From Portulaca oleracea (Eukaryota; Streptophyta; Magnoliopsida; Caryophyllales; Portulacaceae): DNA of 64,000 nucleotides. The stretch is from the NCBI GenBank assembly GCA_029582165.1, contig CM055886.1:27032669-27096668 (forward strand). The letters are read 5' to 3'. Below are positions 53,165 through 63,528 of the stretch, in pieces (the first letter of the stretch is position 1; every line of letters begins with the position of its first letter). The notes under the pieces are model-generated. The model made no database searches, was not told the DNA's origin, and saw only the letters and a program-made list of their open reading frames with translations. Made by a program: the position numbers and the translations under genes.

Positions 53165-54229
53165 TGGAGCGGTACCGTACAAGTGGAGGGATGAATATTA
53201 GCTTGAGTGGATGAATGGATTCAACAATCGACAAGAAGCTTGAACACCCAAAGGAAGGATATGACCTTGAGCAAGGAGAACCACAACTCTAGGCCTAACA
53301 CCCCACCATGATTATCTAAGAAATTCCACCAATAATCACTAAAGGAATGACTTGAATCACCACCAAAATTACTTGGATAAAGATAACAGGGTTTGAGAGA
53401 AACAAGGGGAAAACCCTTACAAATGATTAAGCATCACAAAACATAATCTGAATAATCTGTTCAAAACAAGCTAAAGGGAGGGGTATTTATACTAAAAAGG
53501 GGGGAAAAATCAAAACACAGCGTTTAATACACAAGACACGCGTCACAACAAGCCCGTCGCGGGTGTCACGGCCTGGTCGCGGGTGCGACTGGTCAGCAAC
53601 GCAGCAGCAACAATGGCGAGCAGCAAGTGGTCGCGAGTGCGACCCTATACGTCGCGGGTGCGATGAACGTCTGGAAATGGGTAATTGGCGCGGCTGCAGC
53701 AACAGGGCAGGGGAAGGTCACGGGTGCGACCAAAAGCTTGCGGGCGCGACTACTTTCTGGGAAGTTTTTTTTTTGCCGACTTCAAACGCGCATAACTTCT
53801 TCATCCGGGCTCTGTTTTAGGCTCATAAGATATCGATGGAAAGCTCTCGATGTGTACTTTAAGCTCCCAAAATGTCAAGTACATCGAAGTTGTATTGAAG
53901 GAGTTATGGTCGAAAGAGTGAAGGTACGTCCATTTCCATAACCCACGTTGACTCCTTTGCGCTTATTCTTGCAGAAGGACTTCGAACCCTTTCAAAGGCC
54001 CGAAGTAGGTCCTGATCAGGACTCGTAGCTCCACTCCCATGGTCCTGGGTCCCACTTGAAGTGTATGCCACACCCAACATCAATCAAATCATGCCTCCAA
54101 GGTCCCGGGTCCACCTTAAGTGCACTCCACACCCGACCTTGGAGTTGTTTTCCTCGTGTTTTAGAAGGGGTGCGGGACGGTTTTGCGAAGACAAATTTCG
54201 AAGTTTGGGTCCTCGCTCGATACGCTCCA
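53165..54229 (-). repeat. 5' LTR of the 50 kb element
   Basis: 1065 bp, co-linear with 50271-51333. Confidence 0.92.
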
Positions 54230-54644
54230 TAAAGTGTTACAAATATATATTTAAATATGGATAAATTTAGATTGGATCTGTAATTCAGTATTTACCATTC
54301 TGAAGAATAGAGCCTCAGCCAAAAATTTAGCTCATAAGTAATGACAATCACGTGAAAATCAACAATCATATGACGATAATTGATACTCCCTCCTTCGTTA
54401 ATATGTGTTATGTTTATTTGCTATAGTTTCGATACATTACATTAAGTCCTTATCCATCAGAATTTAAAGCATTTAAACATAATATACACAAGCATTTGGA
54501 CAGAATTTTACATGGATTTTGGTCCAACGAAGACCTTCATGCATTATCAAGTATCAATCATGTTATCATAATCTTTTTCTTTTTGGAAGTATGCTTGAGG
54601 TATAATTTTTAAGATATATTTATCATACTATTCATTATTTATTT

Positions 54645-55062
54645 GGAAAAATGGATTGTAACAAGCTGAACTATGGGGCTAGGATAATAGTATGTAAAAC
54701 TTTAGAATTGTATCACAATAAGCTGAAATATTGAATCCTTGGATTTCAATGTACTGCAACCATATTTTCCTAGGTGACACTAAAGGATAGTTGTTTTCTA
54801 ATGTGACATTTCTATATAGTAATCTCAAATTTTTATATATTTGAGTATAGTAGTCCAAGCTAACATATATTCTCTTGTAGTATTTTATGCTATCATACAT
54901 TAGATTGTAGTATTCTAGACCATTGAATATTAGATTGTAAATTTGCTGGCGGTGCATTGAGATTCTAGGATTCAATAGTTCAGTTTACTGTGATATGATT
55001 CTAAAGATCGGTTTACTATTATCCCAACCCCTGCAATTCTGCTTCCTACAATCCAATTTTCC
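54645..55062. mobile_element. MULE miniature element with perfect 9 bp TSD
   Basis: 418 bp with inverted ends GGAAAAATGGATTGTA and TACAATCCAATTTTCC; arms of about 115 bp include TTGAATCCT. The exact 9 bp flanks TATTTATTT are at 54636-54644 and 55063-55071. The central part contains two or three GATTGTAGTATT-type repeats. No transposase. Confidence 0.9.
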
Positions 55063-55628
55063 TATTTATTTTATTTATTGTTGGTGGGTGTTTCAAAATA
55101 GCTCAAATATTTTAACTTGTTGTTTTGCAAGTTTTGTAAATTTGTCCACTACTGTATGTTAATTGTAGGAAGATATTTACTTTTTCTCGTTAGAGCTAGA
55201 GTTAAGGTTGATTTTTGTTTACCTATAATATAGAGGTATTTATACGTCTTATGATATGTGGTTGAGATGTGTGGTTACCTTTAGAACATCTCTTGAAAGG
55301 GGAAGGAGTAGTATATCATATTCCATAATATATACATATGGCTAGGAAGTTTTAGTTTGAGAGTTTTGACATATTGGAATCTACTCTTGTAATTAATCTA
55401 CAAGACCCTTATTCGTTCTTATTAATCTCATGTACACTTGTGTGAAGTTTAGTGTACTACAGAAGAATGTAATGAATATTATTGATGTAATCAATGTGCT
55501 GATATAATGCTTAGAGATCTATATATATACAAGAGAGAAAGGAAAACTAAGTAAGGAAATAGAATATGTATTGGAAATTAATTACAAACAGTTGTAACTA
55601 CTTATCTAATTGCTAACTGTGGTTCACA

Positions 55629-55644
55629 TCCCCCCCTCCCCTTC
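55629..55644 (-). other. Polypurine tract
   Basis: The minus strand reads GAAGGGGAGGGGGGGA immediately before the 3' LTR start TGTGAACC; it serves as plus-strand primer. Confidence 0.88.
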
Positions 55645-55780
55645 AAGATAGATTAAGAGGAACCTTGATCAAACCTAACCATAAAGCTAAACGATTGTGA
55701 TGAAACTCTCCCAGAGGCTTGGTCATAATGTCTACTAGTTGAGTTGTAGTTGAAACATGAGCAGTTTGCACCAATCCTTC

Positions 55781-57000
55781 TTAAATTTTGTCACATATGT
55801 AATGACAGTTAATCCAGATGTGTTTAGACCTCTCATGGAAGGTTGGGTAAGCTGCTATATTTTGAGCAACTTTATTATCACAATATAGGACAATAGGTTC
55901 AGATAAAGAAATATGAAAGTTAGTGAGCAGTTGAGTGATCCATTCGATTTCGGAAGTTGTGGCAAACACTGCTCTATATTCTGCTTTTATAAAAGAAAAG
56001 GAAATAGTCTTTTGCTTTTTAGTTTTCCAGAATATTCGATTTTAGAAGTTATAGCAGACATTGTCCTATCATTAGAGTTTGAATAAAAAAGACTTTGATT
56101 GATGGTACCCTTGAGGTAATTAAGAATATGAATAGCAACACTATAGTGTTGATATGTAGGACTTTGAAGGAGCTAACGTAAGTGATGCACAACATAACAA
56201 ATATTAGAGTGAGTCAGTGTGAGATAAAGAAGCCTTCTAATGAATCTTCTGTGGCTAATTGGATCGGCAAGGGGTTGTCTTGTGTCCATAGATAACATGA
56301 GACTGTGAGGAAGGGGAAACCTATGTGGTTTAGTATTAGTAATTAAGGACAGAGTCAATGAGGATATCTGAAATAAACTCTCTTATTGAAAAAAGTTCCT
56401 TTTGGAGATCTAGCAATTTCTAAACCAAGAAAATATCGTGCAAGCCCCAAGGCTTTTATAGTAAAAGATGAATGAAGGTAGGTTTTCAAATTAGTAATAC
56501 TTTGAGTATCATTTCCAATAATAAGGACATCCAAATATACAAAAACATATGTGGAACCAGCTGTAATGACCTTGCTAAAGAGAGCATAGTCATTTTTGGT
56601 TGAGTGTACCCTTGCTTCACAAGAAATTTTATGAGCTCCAGGTTTCATTGCTTAGAAGCATGTTTTCTACCATATAAAGATCGTACTAACTTGCGTACTT
56701 GTCTCGGACCGACTTTGTTATATCCTTATGGAGGCCCCATATAGACTTTTACATCAATGAAACCATGAAGGAAGGCATTATTGGTATCTAATTGATATAG
56801 ATCCCAAGCACGAGCGGTGGCTAAGGCAATAAAGAGTTTGACAGTGCCTAGCTTTGCAAGTAGAGAAAATGTGTGTTTATAATCTTTGTCTTTGATTTGA
56901 AGGAAGCCTCTTATTACTAGCCTTGCCTTATATCTTTCCATAGTTCGATTAGGTCTAAATTTAACTTTGCGTACCCATTTAGATGTTAATACCTACTTGC
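55781..57000 (-). pseudogene. Copia RT and RNase H, frameshifted
   Basis: Minus-strand blocks: ERYKARLVIRGFLQIKDKDY (RT fingers), LYQLDTNNAFLHG (QLDVxNAFLxG, with Asn for the usual acidic/variable residue), VYLDVLIIGND (the Y-[VA]-D-D box, here Y-L-D-V with the second Asp lost), ARYFLGLEIARS, and in RNase H the LYCDNKVAQNIAAYPTFHERSKHI stretch. Stops separate frames at 56355 and 56648. The altered catalytic box and stops show that it is inactive. Confidence 0.88.
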
Positions 57001-57239
57001 CTTGAGGTAAATTTGTCAACTCTCAGGTGCCATTTGATTCTAAAGCCTCCAATTCTTTATCTATTGCAACTCTCCATTCAAGACATTGTTGAGCTTGGGA
57101 GAATGTGCTTGGCTCGAGTCATGTAGAATAGTTACTGAAGAAACAACATAATCCTAAGATAAATGAATAAAGTGAGTAAATTGTTGCACCTTCTACGAGT
57201 GTAGTACATTTTCTATTAATGAAACTGACTTCACCTTTG

Positions 57240-57360
57240 TCTTGAATTTGATATTAACCAAGGGAATTTCAGGATGATCTGTTGGTTGCAAGTAGGGAGA
57301 GTCGTTGTGGTATGATTCTAGATTATTTCTTATTGAATCTCTAGTAGAATTACTATCAGC
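57240..57360 (-). pseudogene. Copia gag leader, truncated
   Basis: A Met at about 57362 is followed by a short acidic/Asn-rich leader and DSPYLQPTDHPEIPLV, the [NP]-Y-x-L-x-P-x-[DE]-[NH]-P-G-x-x-L-V start of Copia gag. Within about 100 bases the sequence passes to the region upstream of RT, so most of gag through integrase was removed by one deletion. Confidence 0.7.
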
Positions 57361-57490
57361 CATAGTAACAAGGTAGAGAATGAAGAAGAATTTTGAAAAG
57401 AAATTCTCAAGAAATGAGGGTAGTAGAAAACATGAAGCAAGAAGCTCTAGAAAAACAAAACCAAGAGTAATGATTTAATCAATGAGATGA

Positions 57491-57502
57491 GCTCTAAAAC
57501 CA
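57491..57502 (-). other. Variant primer binding site
   Basis: TGGTTTTAGAGC directly abuts the 5' LTR. Compared with the TGGTATCAGAGC of the other elements here it differs at two positions (A to T, C to T). Confidence 0.8.
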
Positions 57503-57704
57503 TGTGAAGCTTAGCTTATTGTGGAAGAATGTAATGAATATTATTGATGTACTCAATGTGTTGATACAATGCTAACAAATCCATATTTTTATATATACAA
57601 GTAAGAGAGAAAGGAAAACTAAGGAAGGAAACAGAATAGGTGAGTTGGGAACTAATTACAAACAACAACTACTTGCCTAATTGCTAACCATGGTTCACAA
57701 CTTG

Positions 57705-58740
57705 AGATTGATCCTTGTACAATTCTTTACAAAGTGGATTACATTGTGCTCAATTGCTCATGTTGCCAGTGACTTTTTCTAATTTTGGTTTCTCGCATTT
57801 AATATTTGTACCTATTCTCATATTATTCTTCTTGATTCTACATTAGTAGCCTATATTTTGATTTCGTTGTAAATCTGCTCTAATTATTGTTTAATATATA
57901 TTAATTAATATTACAACTCTTTTATTTAATATATATGATATTTATATGCTAACAGGAGCATATACTCATGAGAGCATAATTCTTGCATGTAGAAAGGACA
58001 AAATATTGTTCCTATGAAGGGTAAGTCTTTGTTCTTTTCAACTTATTTTAACTGAATTTATTCTACGTTGAACTGAATAATTAATAATATCATAAGTTAT
58101 CATGAACTTAATTGTTTATTTATTTATTTACTTTGCAGAATTTCATTGTGAATTTAAAATTTGTTCTTTTCATCTTATTTTGAGTAAACTTATTTTAAAT
58201 CAAACTTACTTATTTAACTTATTATAAATTTATTTTTGCCTACCTCTTACGATTTTAAAATTATATTTTTTTTTTAAATTATAAGTTTATTTTAACTATA
58301 AGAAAAAAAAAGAAATATTCCTACTATTGACATGCTAATGACATGTAGGTGAGATAGCATAAACTTTCTCGGTTTCTCCTGCAACAGTTTAGTCTTCATA
58401 TTAATTATTTTTTGTTTACTTCATAAATGTGCGAATAATATGATACCTAAATCATTTATATAATTTTTTGTTATATGTTTTTTACTGTAGTGTTAATAAA
58501 AATTTTATTTTCTTTTTACAAGTGTTAATGAAAAAAATATAACAATAATATAGATTTTTTATGGGATAAACTTTGATAATCTGTTAAAATTTTATAATCT
58601 ATTTTTATATTGGATTTGATATATTATAATAGTTATTAAATTTGGTAGGAGAAAAACTAAATTAGTGAATAACTCTTTCATAAAAAGCTAATGAGTATTG
58701 TTTTATTAATTGTGTATTAATATTTTTAACTTATATATAT

Positions 58741-58793
<53 letters not shown>

Positions 58794-59587
58794 AAAGTTG
58801 ACATTTATGATACCAAAGAGATGGTAGTCAAATGACAACTACCCTCAACTTTCATACTCCCTACCAAGGGTCAAGTCTTTGTGATACCAAAAATATTTCT
58901 CATTTTTATTAAAAAGATTTATTCATATGTTTGGAGCTTGGTTTGGAAAAACCAAACAACTCAAATTCTTTCATTGAAATTTGAATTCTCCTCTAAAGGT
59001 TTCCGAATTAATTTTCATGCATGTCATCATACAACTTAAATTTTAGATTCAACATCGTTATAAACTTTCAAATATATGTGACAACATAAAACTTTATGAA
59101 AAAATATATATGATTGACTCATGTAATAACATCAACATGAAACCTTTTTCAAATTAAACAAATTAGCTTACTTGGAATGTACATGAACAAGGTATCCATC
59201 AACAACAAGAAAATGGTTGAATAGAAGAACTCCTAAACATTTGGCGATTCCAGATGATTCCATAGCAGTGGTCACTTTTCAATAACAATATTTAAAGGCC
59301 CTGAAATTACTACTTGAATATGGAATCTACGTGCTATGCTCACAATTTCAATAGTCATGCCAACGATTTGGAGGAAATTTCCCAAAAACTTGTTAGAAGC
59401 ACTCTCATTATTGTTTTGTTATAGGCGTCCTCAATATTTGAGGGGTTTTAAACATAGGCTAATATCAGATTGTATTTTGAAAGCATGAAATCTGTTCATT
59501 TGTTGCAATTTTAAATGGATTGATTCATTTTCATTTTTAGTTGATTATCTAGTTCCCGGACCTACTGAAAGTGTTAATATTAGTTTA
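57705..59587. other. AT-rich intergenic sequence
   Basis: No gene. A (TA)n run with TACA interruptions lies at about 58733-58790. Short A/T-only frames are uninformative. Confidence 0.55.
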
Positions 59588-59595
59588 CTGGCCCC

Positions 59596-59904
59596 TAGGG
59601 TTGTTCACGGTCCAATCCGGATCGAAAAAGGGACTGGACCGTGATTGGACTGAAGGATGTTCGGTCCAATCCTTGGTCCAGGAAATTTTGATGTTCGATC
59701 TTCAATTCAGTCCAGCCCATGGACCGAACTGAAGGACCGAGGTTACTAAAATCTAAGGGGTTTTTTTTATGTATAATCCAATCCGGAGTCCGGACTGGAC
59801 CGAGTAAAGTTCAATCGGTCCAGTCCAGGACCGAACCCAGTCCTCGGTCCAGCCAAGTCCCAAATTCGGTCCTCAGTCCAGTCCGGGACCAATGAATAGC
59901 CCTA
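59596..59904. mobile_element. hAT miniature element
   Basis: 309 bp, TAGGGTTGTTCACGG to CAATGAATAGCCCTA, with many GGTCCAGTCC/GGACTGGACC subterminal repeats in both orientations. Flanks CTGGCCCC (59588-59595) and CTTGCCTC (59905-59912) agree at 6 of 8, a worn 8 bp TSD. Confidence 0.78.
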
Positions 59905-59907
59905 CTT

Positions 59908-60146
59908 GCCTCGTTCTTTTATACGGTTGGTTGCAGCGCGGTGTGGTGGAAATTTGAAAATTGTGGTGGGTTGGAGAAAGTTGTGGTGGAATGTGGAAGG
60001 TTATGGTGAATTGTGTAATGTACTGTAAATATTGTAAGTGGATTGGTAGATTACGGTGGGTTGTGGCAAATTGTGGTGGGTTGTGATGGAATGTGGAAAG
60101 TTGTGGTGTAGAACCGCAATCAATCAGCCGCGTAAAAGAACGAGGC
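59908..60146. mobile_element. Miniature inverted-repeat element, TGTGGTGG-rich
   Basis: 239 bp with 19 bp ends GCCTCGTTCTTTTATACGG and CCGCGTAAAAGAACGAGGC. The interior is a degenerate array of GTGGTGGGTTGTGGAA on one strand. It starts within the right flank of the preceding hAT element. The superfamily is unassigned. Confidence 0.75.
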
Positions 60147-60901
60147 TTAAATCTCTTCAAATTCATATAGAAAAAAGTCCAGTTTAATTAATTTTCTTTT
60201 AACTATATATGTTCATATTATTTGCCATCTTTGAAAATTGTGCCGTTAAACTTTAAAATTTTTGATCATAAATTGTTTAAAATGTACAATAATTTGTTAA
60301 ATAAAATTAGCATTGTTAAACTTGTAATGAAAAATATTATAATATTACAATTATTTTAAAATATTATATTATAAATAATCAATTGAAGAATAATATTAAA
60401 ACCATGACCTATAAACAAAAGAACAAATAATATAGACAACTTACATGCACCCAGGGTATTTTTGTCTTTCAGAAAATGAAGACCTGAGATTTGAATAGAA
60501 ATTGCGGCGGTCTATGGTCAAGAAAATGTCCGCGAGAAAAACGACCCGCAGAACGATGGGGATCGCTTTACCTTTTTCCACTCATTAATTAATTTATTTA
60601 TAAATCATAAATTCGTAACAATAAATAAGTTATTATTGTGATTTTCCCAGGTTTGGTGAGGCCGGAGCACCCGTCTGGGTCGTTGTTACGTACATAGTAC
60701 ACTCATATATCTGGCCGGTATCTAGGGCCAATTTCGTCATTTTCTCATCCGTAACCTTTTTCTTCAAGAAAATTAGTACCACAATATTTACAAATTAATT
60801 AATGAATCCCCAACATAAAACAAAAATTACCTTTTTCATGGGCCATTTCAATTTACACTGCATGGTAATAAATTAATGAGCAAGAGTCAGGTTTTAATTT
60901 T

Positions 60902-61049
60902 AGGGGTCATTTAGCCGTGAGCTTTTTGAGGTATTTTTTAATTTTTTTTGACACTTAAATTAGTAGCTTTTTGAACTTAATAGCTTAGTTTTTACAAACG
61001 GCTAATCCAAACAGCTATTAGCTAACAGTTGGTTGTCAAACATAGCCTT
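60902..61049. mobile_element. Short PIF/Harbinger-like miniature element (tentative)
   Basis: Left GGGGTCATTTAGCCGTGAGC and right GTTGGTTGTCAAACATAGCC are loosely complementary, and AAGCTTTTTGA/AGCTATTAGCT arms resemble those at 27903-28180. It lies downstream of the phospholipase gene. Confidence 0.45.
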
Positions 61050-61147
61050 AATCCATCAACTAATTAAATCCCCAGACATGTATACATTATAGTACCATGT
61101 ACATTGAAATGAATTTGTACAATGTGTTTTTTCCTCTGTACATCAAA

Positions 61148-61162
61148 ATTTTTTAGCTGCTC
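61148..61162 (-). terminator. Candidate polyadenylation signal
   Basis: The minus strand reads CATAAATAAATAATT, containing AATAAA, only about 15-25 bases after the stop codon. This is close, so a second A/T-rich signal further downstream may be used. Confidence 0.45.
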
Positions 61163-61174
61163 TGAATTATTTAT

Positions 61175-62647
61175 TTATGCAGCTGGTAATTGGTGAGGGG
61201 TAAAATTTGGAGCAACAAACTTACGGGCTGTAGCCCTGAGGGGGCATTTTGAGGACAATCCCATGACCAACTGTAAATAAGTTTTTAAGTCATGGCATGT
61301 GATTAAGTCCAACAGGTACTTGTGTTCCAAGCATTTTAGCTTCAGTTCACACCCTACTTCTGCATAGGCCCAGTGGGTCTGAGTGTCCTCCACCCGCTTT
61401 TGGATCCAGTTCAGCCAGAACCCGGATCCAAACTCAAACTTCAATCCAACACTGAACCCGGATCCGATCCCGATCCCGAACTCAAACCCAAACCCGAACC
61501 CGACACTACCCGTTGGGGGGTGGTCGGGGAAGGTGTCCTGTGGGTAGTGTTGGTTATTGTTGTCATCTCTGTTGTCGTTGTCCATTACAATTCCAGGTAC
61601 TTTAGTGATGAGGTCATGGGGGTTGACTATCCGTAGAATCTTCACCCCTCGATCCTCGACCAGGGATCGGAAGCTCCGGTTCCCTACCCGGGGCCCGGCG
61701 AACGACATCACCGTCACGTGTGGGGCGTCGTCCTTGAATGTGGTCTTTATGTCGTAGGCAGCGAGCGTGGCCAGTGCCGCCCCAAGGCTGTGCCCGGTGA
61801 GGGTGATGCTGAGGGGTTCGTCCCGGTACACGCTCAGGATCCGACCCACTTCCTCCCTGATCGAGTCCCGGAGGCTCTCGGGTCCCCCGGAAGTGTACAG
61901 ACTCAGGAACCCAGTCTCCACCATTGGAGGTTCATCATCATCATAATCGTAATTCTCAACCCCGGGAACAGGGGTCAGAGTGGCTCGAAGATTCTCCAGC
62001 CACTCAAGCCATGTGGCGGTCCCCCGTAGGGCAATGACAACGTCCCGGCGTCCCAGCCGGGCAATCTCGCCCTTGTCCTCGCACACCGCCACGAATCCAA
62101 TCCATCTCGACTGCATGGACTGGGCCGGGACGGCCCACTCTGGAGCCCGGATCCCGGATGTAGCCCGGAGGTTCCGGGTCACCCTGTACCCGGTCCCGGG
62201 GAACCCGGAGTCCTCCAGCAGGGTCCTCTTGGAGAACTTGCACGTCCCGTAGACAGGGGACCAGGGGTCGAACTCGAATGCCTGGTACGCAGCCTCGTTG
62301 AAGTTGCCGTACCGGAGGATTTCGCCCCGGAGGCTGCTGTCGAGCGGGTTGAGCAGCCCGGCCCAATCCCGGGAGCCCTGGAACTCCCGCCAGCGTCGCC
62401 CAACGTGGGCCGGGCCGGGCACGGGTACTGCAGGCTCCGGGTGGAGGATGGGCCTGGGCCACTGCTTCTTGACGGCAGGGGATTCAACCTCCCGGAGGAT
62501 GAATTGCTGCAACTTCTTGGGGTCGAAGATCACGTGATGGGGAGGCTGAGTAGTGAGAAACTGGTGTTGCTGTGGCTGGATGGTCACGTGCGGCGCCACA
62601 TCATATGTCGCTGGGTTCATGTTGAAAGCCTTTATACACTCCACCAT
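61175..62647 (-). CDS. Class I (DAD1-like) phospholipase A1, intronless
   Basis: A serine lipase of the plant PLA1-I family, which releases sn-1 acyl chains from phospho- and galactolipids; DAD1 and relatives feed jasmonate synthesis in plastids. 490 residues, usual length. The Lipase_3 fold spans roughly 180-460: RRDVVIALRGTATWLEWLEN, GHSLGAALATLAAYD with nucleophile Ser287, the NPHDLITKVPG block with Asp345, and CHDLKTYLQL with His452. The N-terminal 85 residues are Gln/Pro-rich rather than a typical transit peptide, so plastid targeting is uncertain. The WREFQGSRDWAGLLNPLD entry is characteristic of class I. An unusual Gly/Phe-rich insertion (about 383-410) lies between Asp345 and His452. 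The start ATG has A at -3 and G at +4. It is much more GC-rich than the surroundings. A TATA box lies at 62924-62931. Confidence 0.95.
   Translation of the reverse strand: MVECIKAFNMNPATYDVAPHVTIQPQQHQFLTTQPPHHVIFDPKKLQQFILREVESPAVKKQWPRPILHPEPAVPVPGPAHVGRRWREFQGSRDWAGLLNPLDSSLRGEILRYGNFNEAAYQAFEFDPWSPVYGTCKFSKRTLLEDSGFPGTGYRVTRNLRATSGIRAPEWAVPAQSMQSRWIGFVAVCEDKGEIARLGRRDVVIALRGTATWLEWLENLRATLTPVPGVENYDYDDDEPPMVETGFLSLYTSGGPESLRDSIREEVGRILSVYRDEPLSITLTGHSLGAALATLAAYDIKTTFKDDAPHVTVMSFAGPRVGNRSFRSLVEDRGVKILRIVNPHDLITKVPGIVMDNDNRDDNNNQHYPQDTFPDHPPTGSVGFGFGFEFGIGIGSGFSVGLKFEFGSGFWLNWIQKRVEDTQTHWAYAEVGCELKLKCLEHKYLLDLITCHDLKTYLQLVMGLSSKCPLRATARKFVAPNFTPHQLPAA
61418..61501 (-). repeat. Hexanucleotide-type repeat coding a Gly/Phe tract
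   Basis: Degenerate tandem GGxTTx units coding GFGFGFEFGIGIGSGF and following residues, inside the phospholipase. It is a likely expansion site with length variation between alleles. Confidence 0.85.
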
Positions 62648-62923
62648 TTTTTTTTTTGATGTATTTAAATTAAGAGTTATTCCACTTTTTGTTTGTATCC
62701 GATTTAATTAATGAAATTAAGCAGTTGTAAAGTAGAGTAGTGGAGAACAACAGAGAATGATGAATGATCGAATGTATGTATGAATGAATGAATGAAAGAA
62801 TACTACTGTAAGTAAGCAGGCAAGAATAAAGGCAGGTGGCTAGAGAGAGAAAGAGAGGGAGGGAGAGAAATGGTGATATTTTTATGGTTGGTGTTGCAAT
62901 GGGATTGTTGGAGAAGTGGCGCA

Positions 62924-62931
62924 TTTATATA
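62924..62931 (-). promoter_or_regulatory. TATA box of the phospholipase gene
   Basis: TATATAAA on the minus strand about 277 bp upstream of the ATG. Downstream comes a CT-rich leader (CTCTCTTTCTCTCTCTAGCC, about 62840-62860), common in plant 5' UTRs. Transcription would start near 62895. Confidence 0.7.
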
Positions 62932-63285
62932 GGTACGAAAAAGCAAAGGTCGGGGTAGATTGAGGGACTAGTACAATTTTCAATAATACTGAATGAAGTG
63001 TAAGATTAGTAGATTACCGAGTGAAATTGTGCTGAAATTGGAGAAGGTACAGATTACAGAGATCTGGGGGTGGGAAAAAAAGGAGGGGGTGCCCACTCCC
63101 CACTAAGGGAGTGAATTATAAATAGAGGAGACCGTTACAGAGCAAGTAATAAGCAGTTTATTGGTGTGATTGCTCCCACAAATCTGGGTTCCGATCATTT
63201 TTACGCATGGGGTTGGGTGAAAATTTGATACTCCCCCTGGTATTGAGGATGACAAATTGTATTGAAAATGATAAAAAAATTATAT
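62932..63285. other. Upstream region of the phospholipase gene
   Basis: No coding sequence. A plus-strand TATAAATAGAGG at about 63117-63128 could drive divergent transcription, but no downstream gene is visible in this window. Confidence 0.45.
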
Positions 63286-63528
63286 ATAAAGTGATTTTTT
63301 GGCCACTGACATTTTGTACATTTTCACTACTTTTTTATAGCAATCTAGAATTAATTTCCAACACCGGAAAGCTGATGTGGCCACCGAAAATTTCATTTTT
63401 TGAAGTATGAATAAACATACTTTCCGGTCGCCACGTCAGCTTTCCGATTCCGAAAATTGATTCTGAATTTGCTATGAGCAAATAGTGAAAAAGTATAGAC
63501 TTTCAGTGGCTGAAAAGTTACTTTGAAT
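63286..63528. mobile_element. Foldback miniature element
   Basis: The halves are inverted copies: TTTTTTGGCCACTGACATTT against CTTTCAGTGGCTGAAAAG, and CCGGAAAGCTGATGTGGCC against CGCCACGTCAGCTTTCCG around a short loop at about 63395-63420. It is about 640-880 bp upstream of the phospholipase ATG. TSD is not resolved. Confidence 0.75.

Larger units (their letters stand above)
50271..54229 (-). mobile_element. Complete 4 kb LTR element without pol
   Basis: LTRs at 50271-51333 (1063 bp) and 53165-54229 (1065 bp), ends TGGAGCG...CGCTCCA. PBS complement at 53151-53162, PPT (AAGAAGGGGAGTA on the minus strand) at 51334-51346. Flanks share TAAA (50267-50270 and 54230-54233). The 1.8 kb interior has a gag-like zinc-knuckle frame and another frame but no protease, RT, RNase H or integrase. 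By layout it is a large retrotransposon derivative. LTR divergence is about 4 percent in the first 300 bp by eye. Confidence 0.92.
55441..57699 (-). mobile_element. Copia element with gag start fused to RT, perfect TSD
   Basis: LTRs 55441-55628 (188 bp) and 57503-57699 (197 bp), TGTGAAG...GGTTCACA. TSD ACTTG at 55436-55440 and 57700-57704. The PPT (GAAGGGGAGGGGGGGA on the minus strand) abuts the 3' LTR. PBS-like TGGTTTTAGAGC at 57491-57502. The interior carries a gag leader, then RT and RNase H; capsid, protease and integrase are deleted. LTRs differ by many substitutions and a 9 bp length change, so it is not recent. Confidence 0.93.

Noticed and set aside
15144..57699. Endogenous pararetrovirus origin for the RT-bearing fragments
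   Set aside because: The RT, integrase and gag motifs are of Copia or LINE type. No movement-protein, coat-protein or caulimovirus-type domain order is seen.
61373..62659. Several plus- and minus-strand frames of 66-152 residues over the phospholipase gene
   Set aside because: High GC content leaves alternative frames open; the 490-residue frame carries the full lipase motif set.
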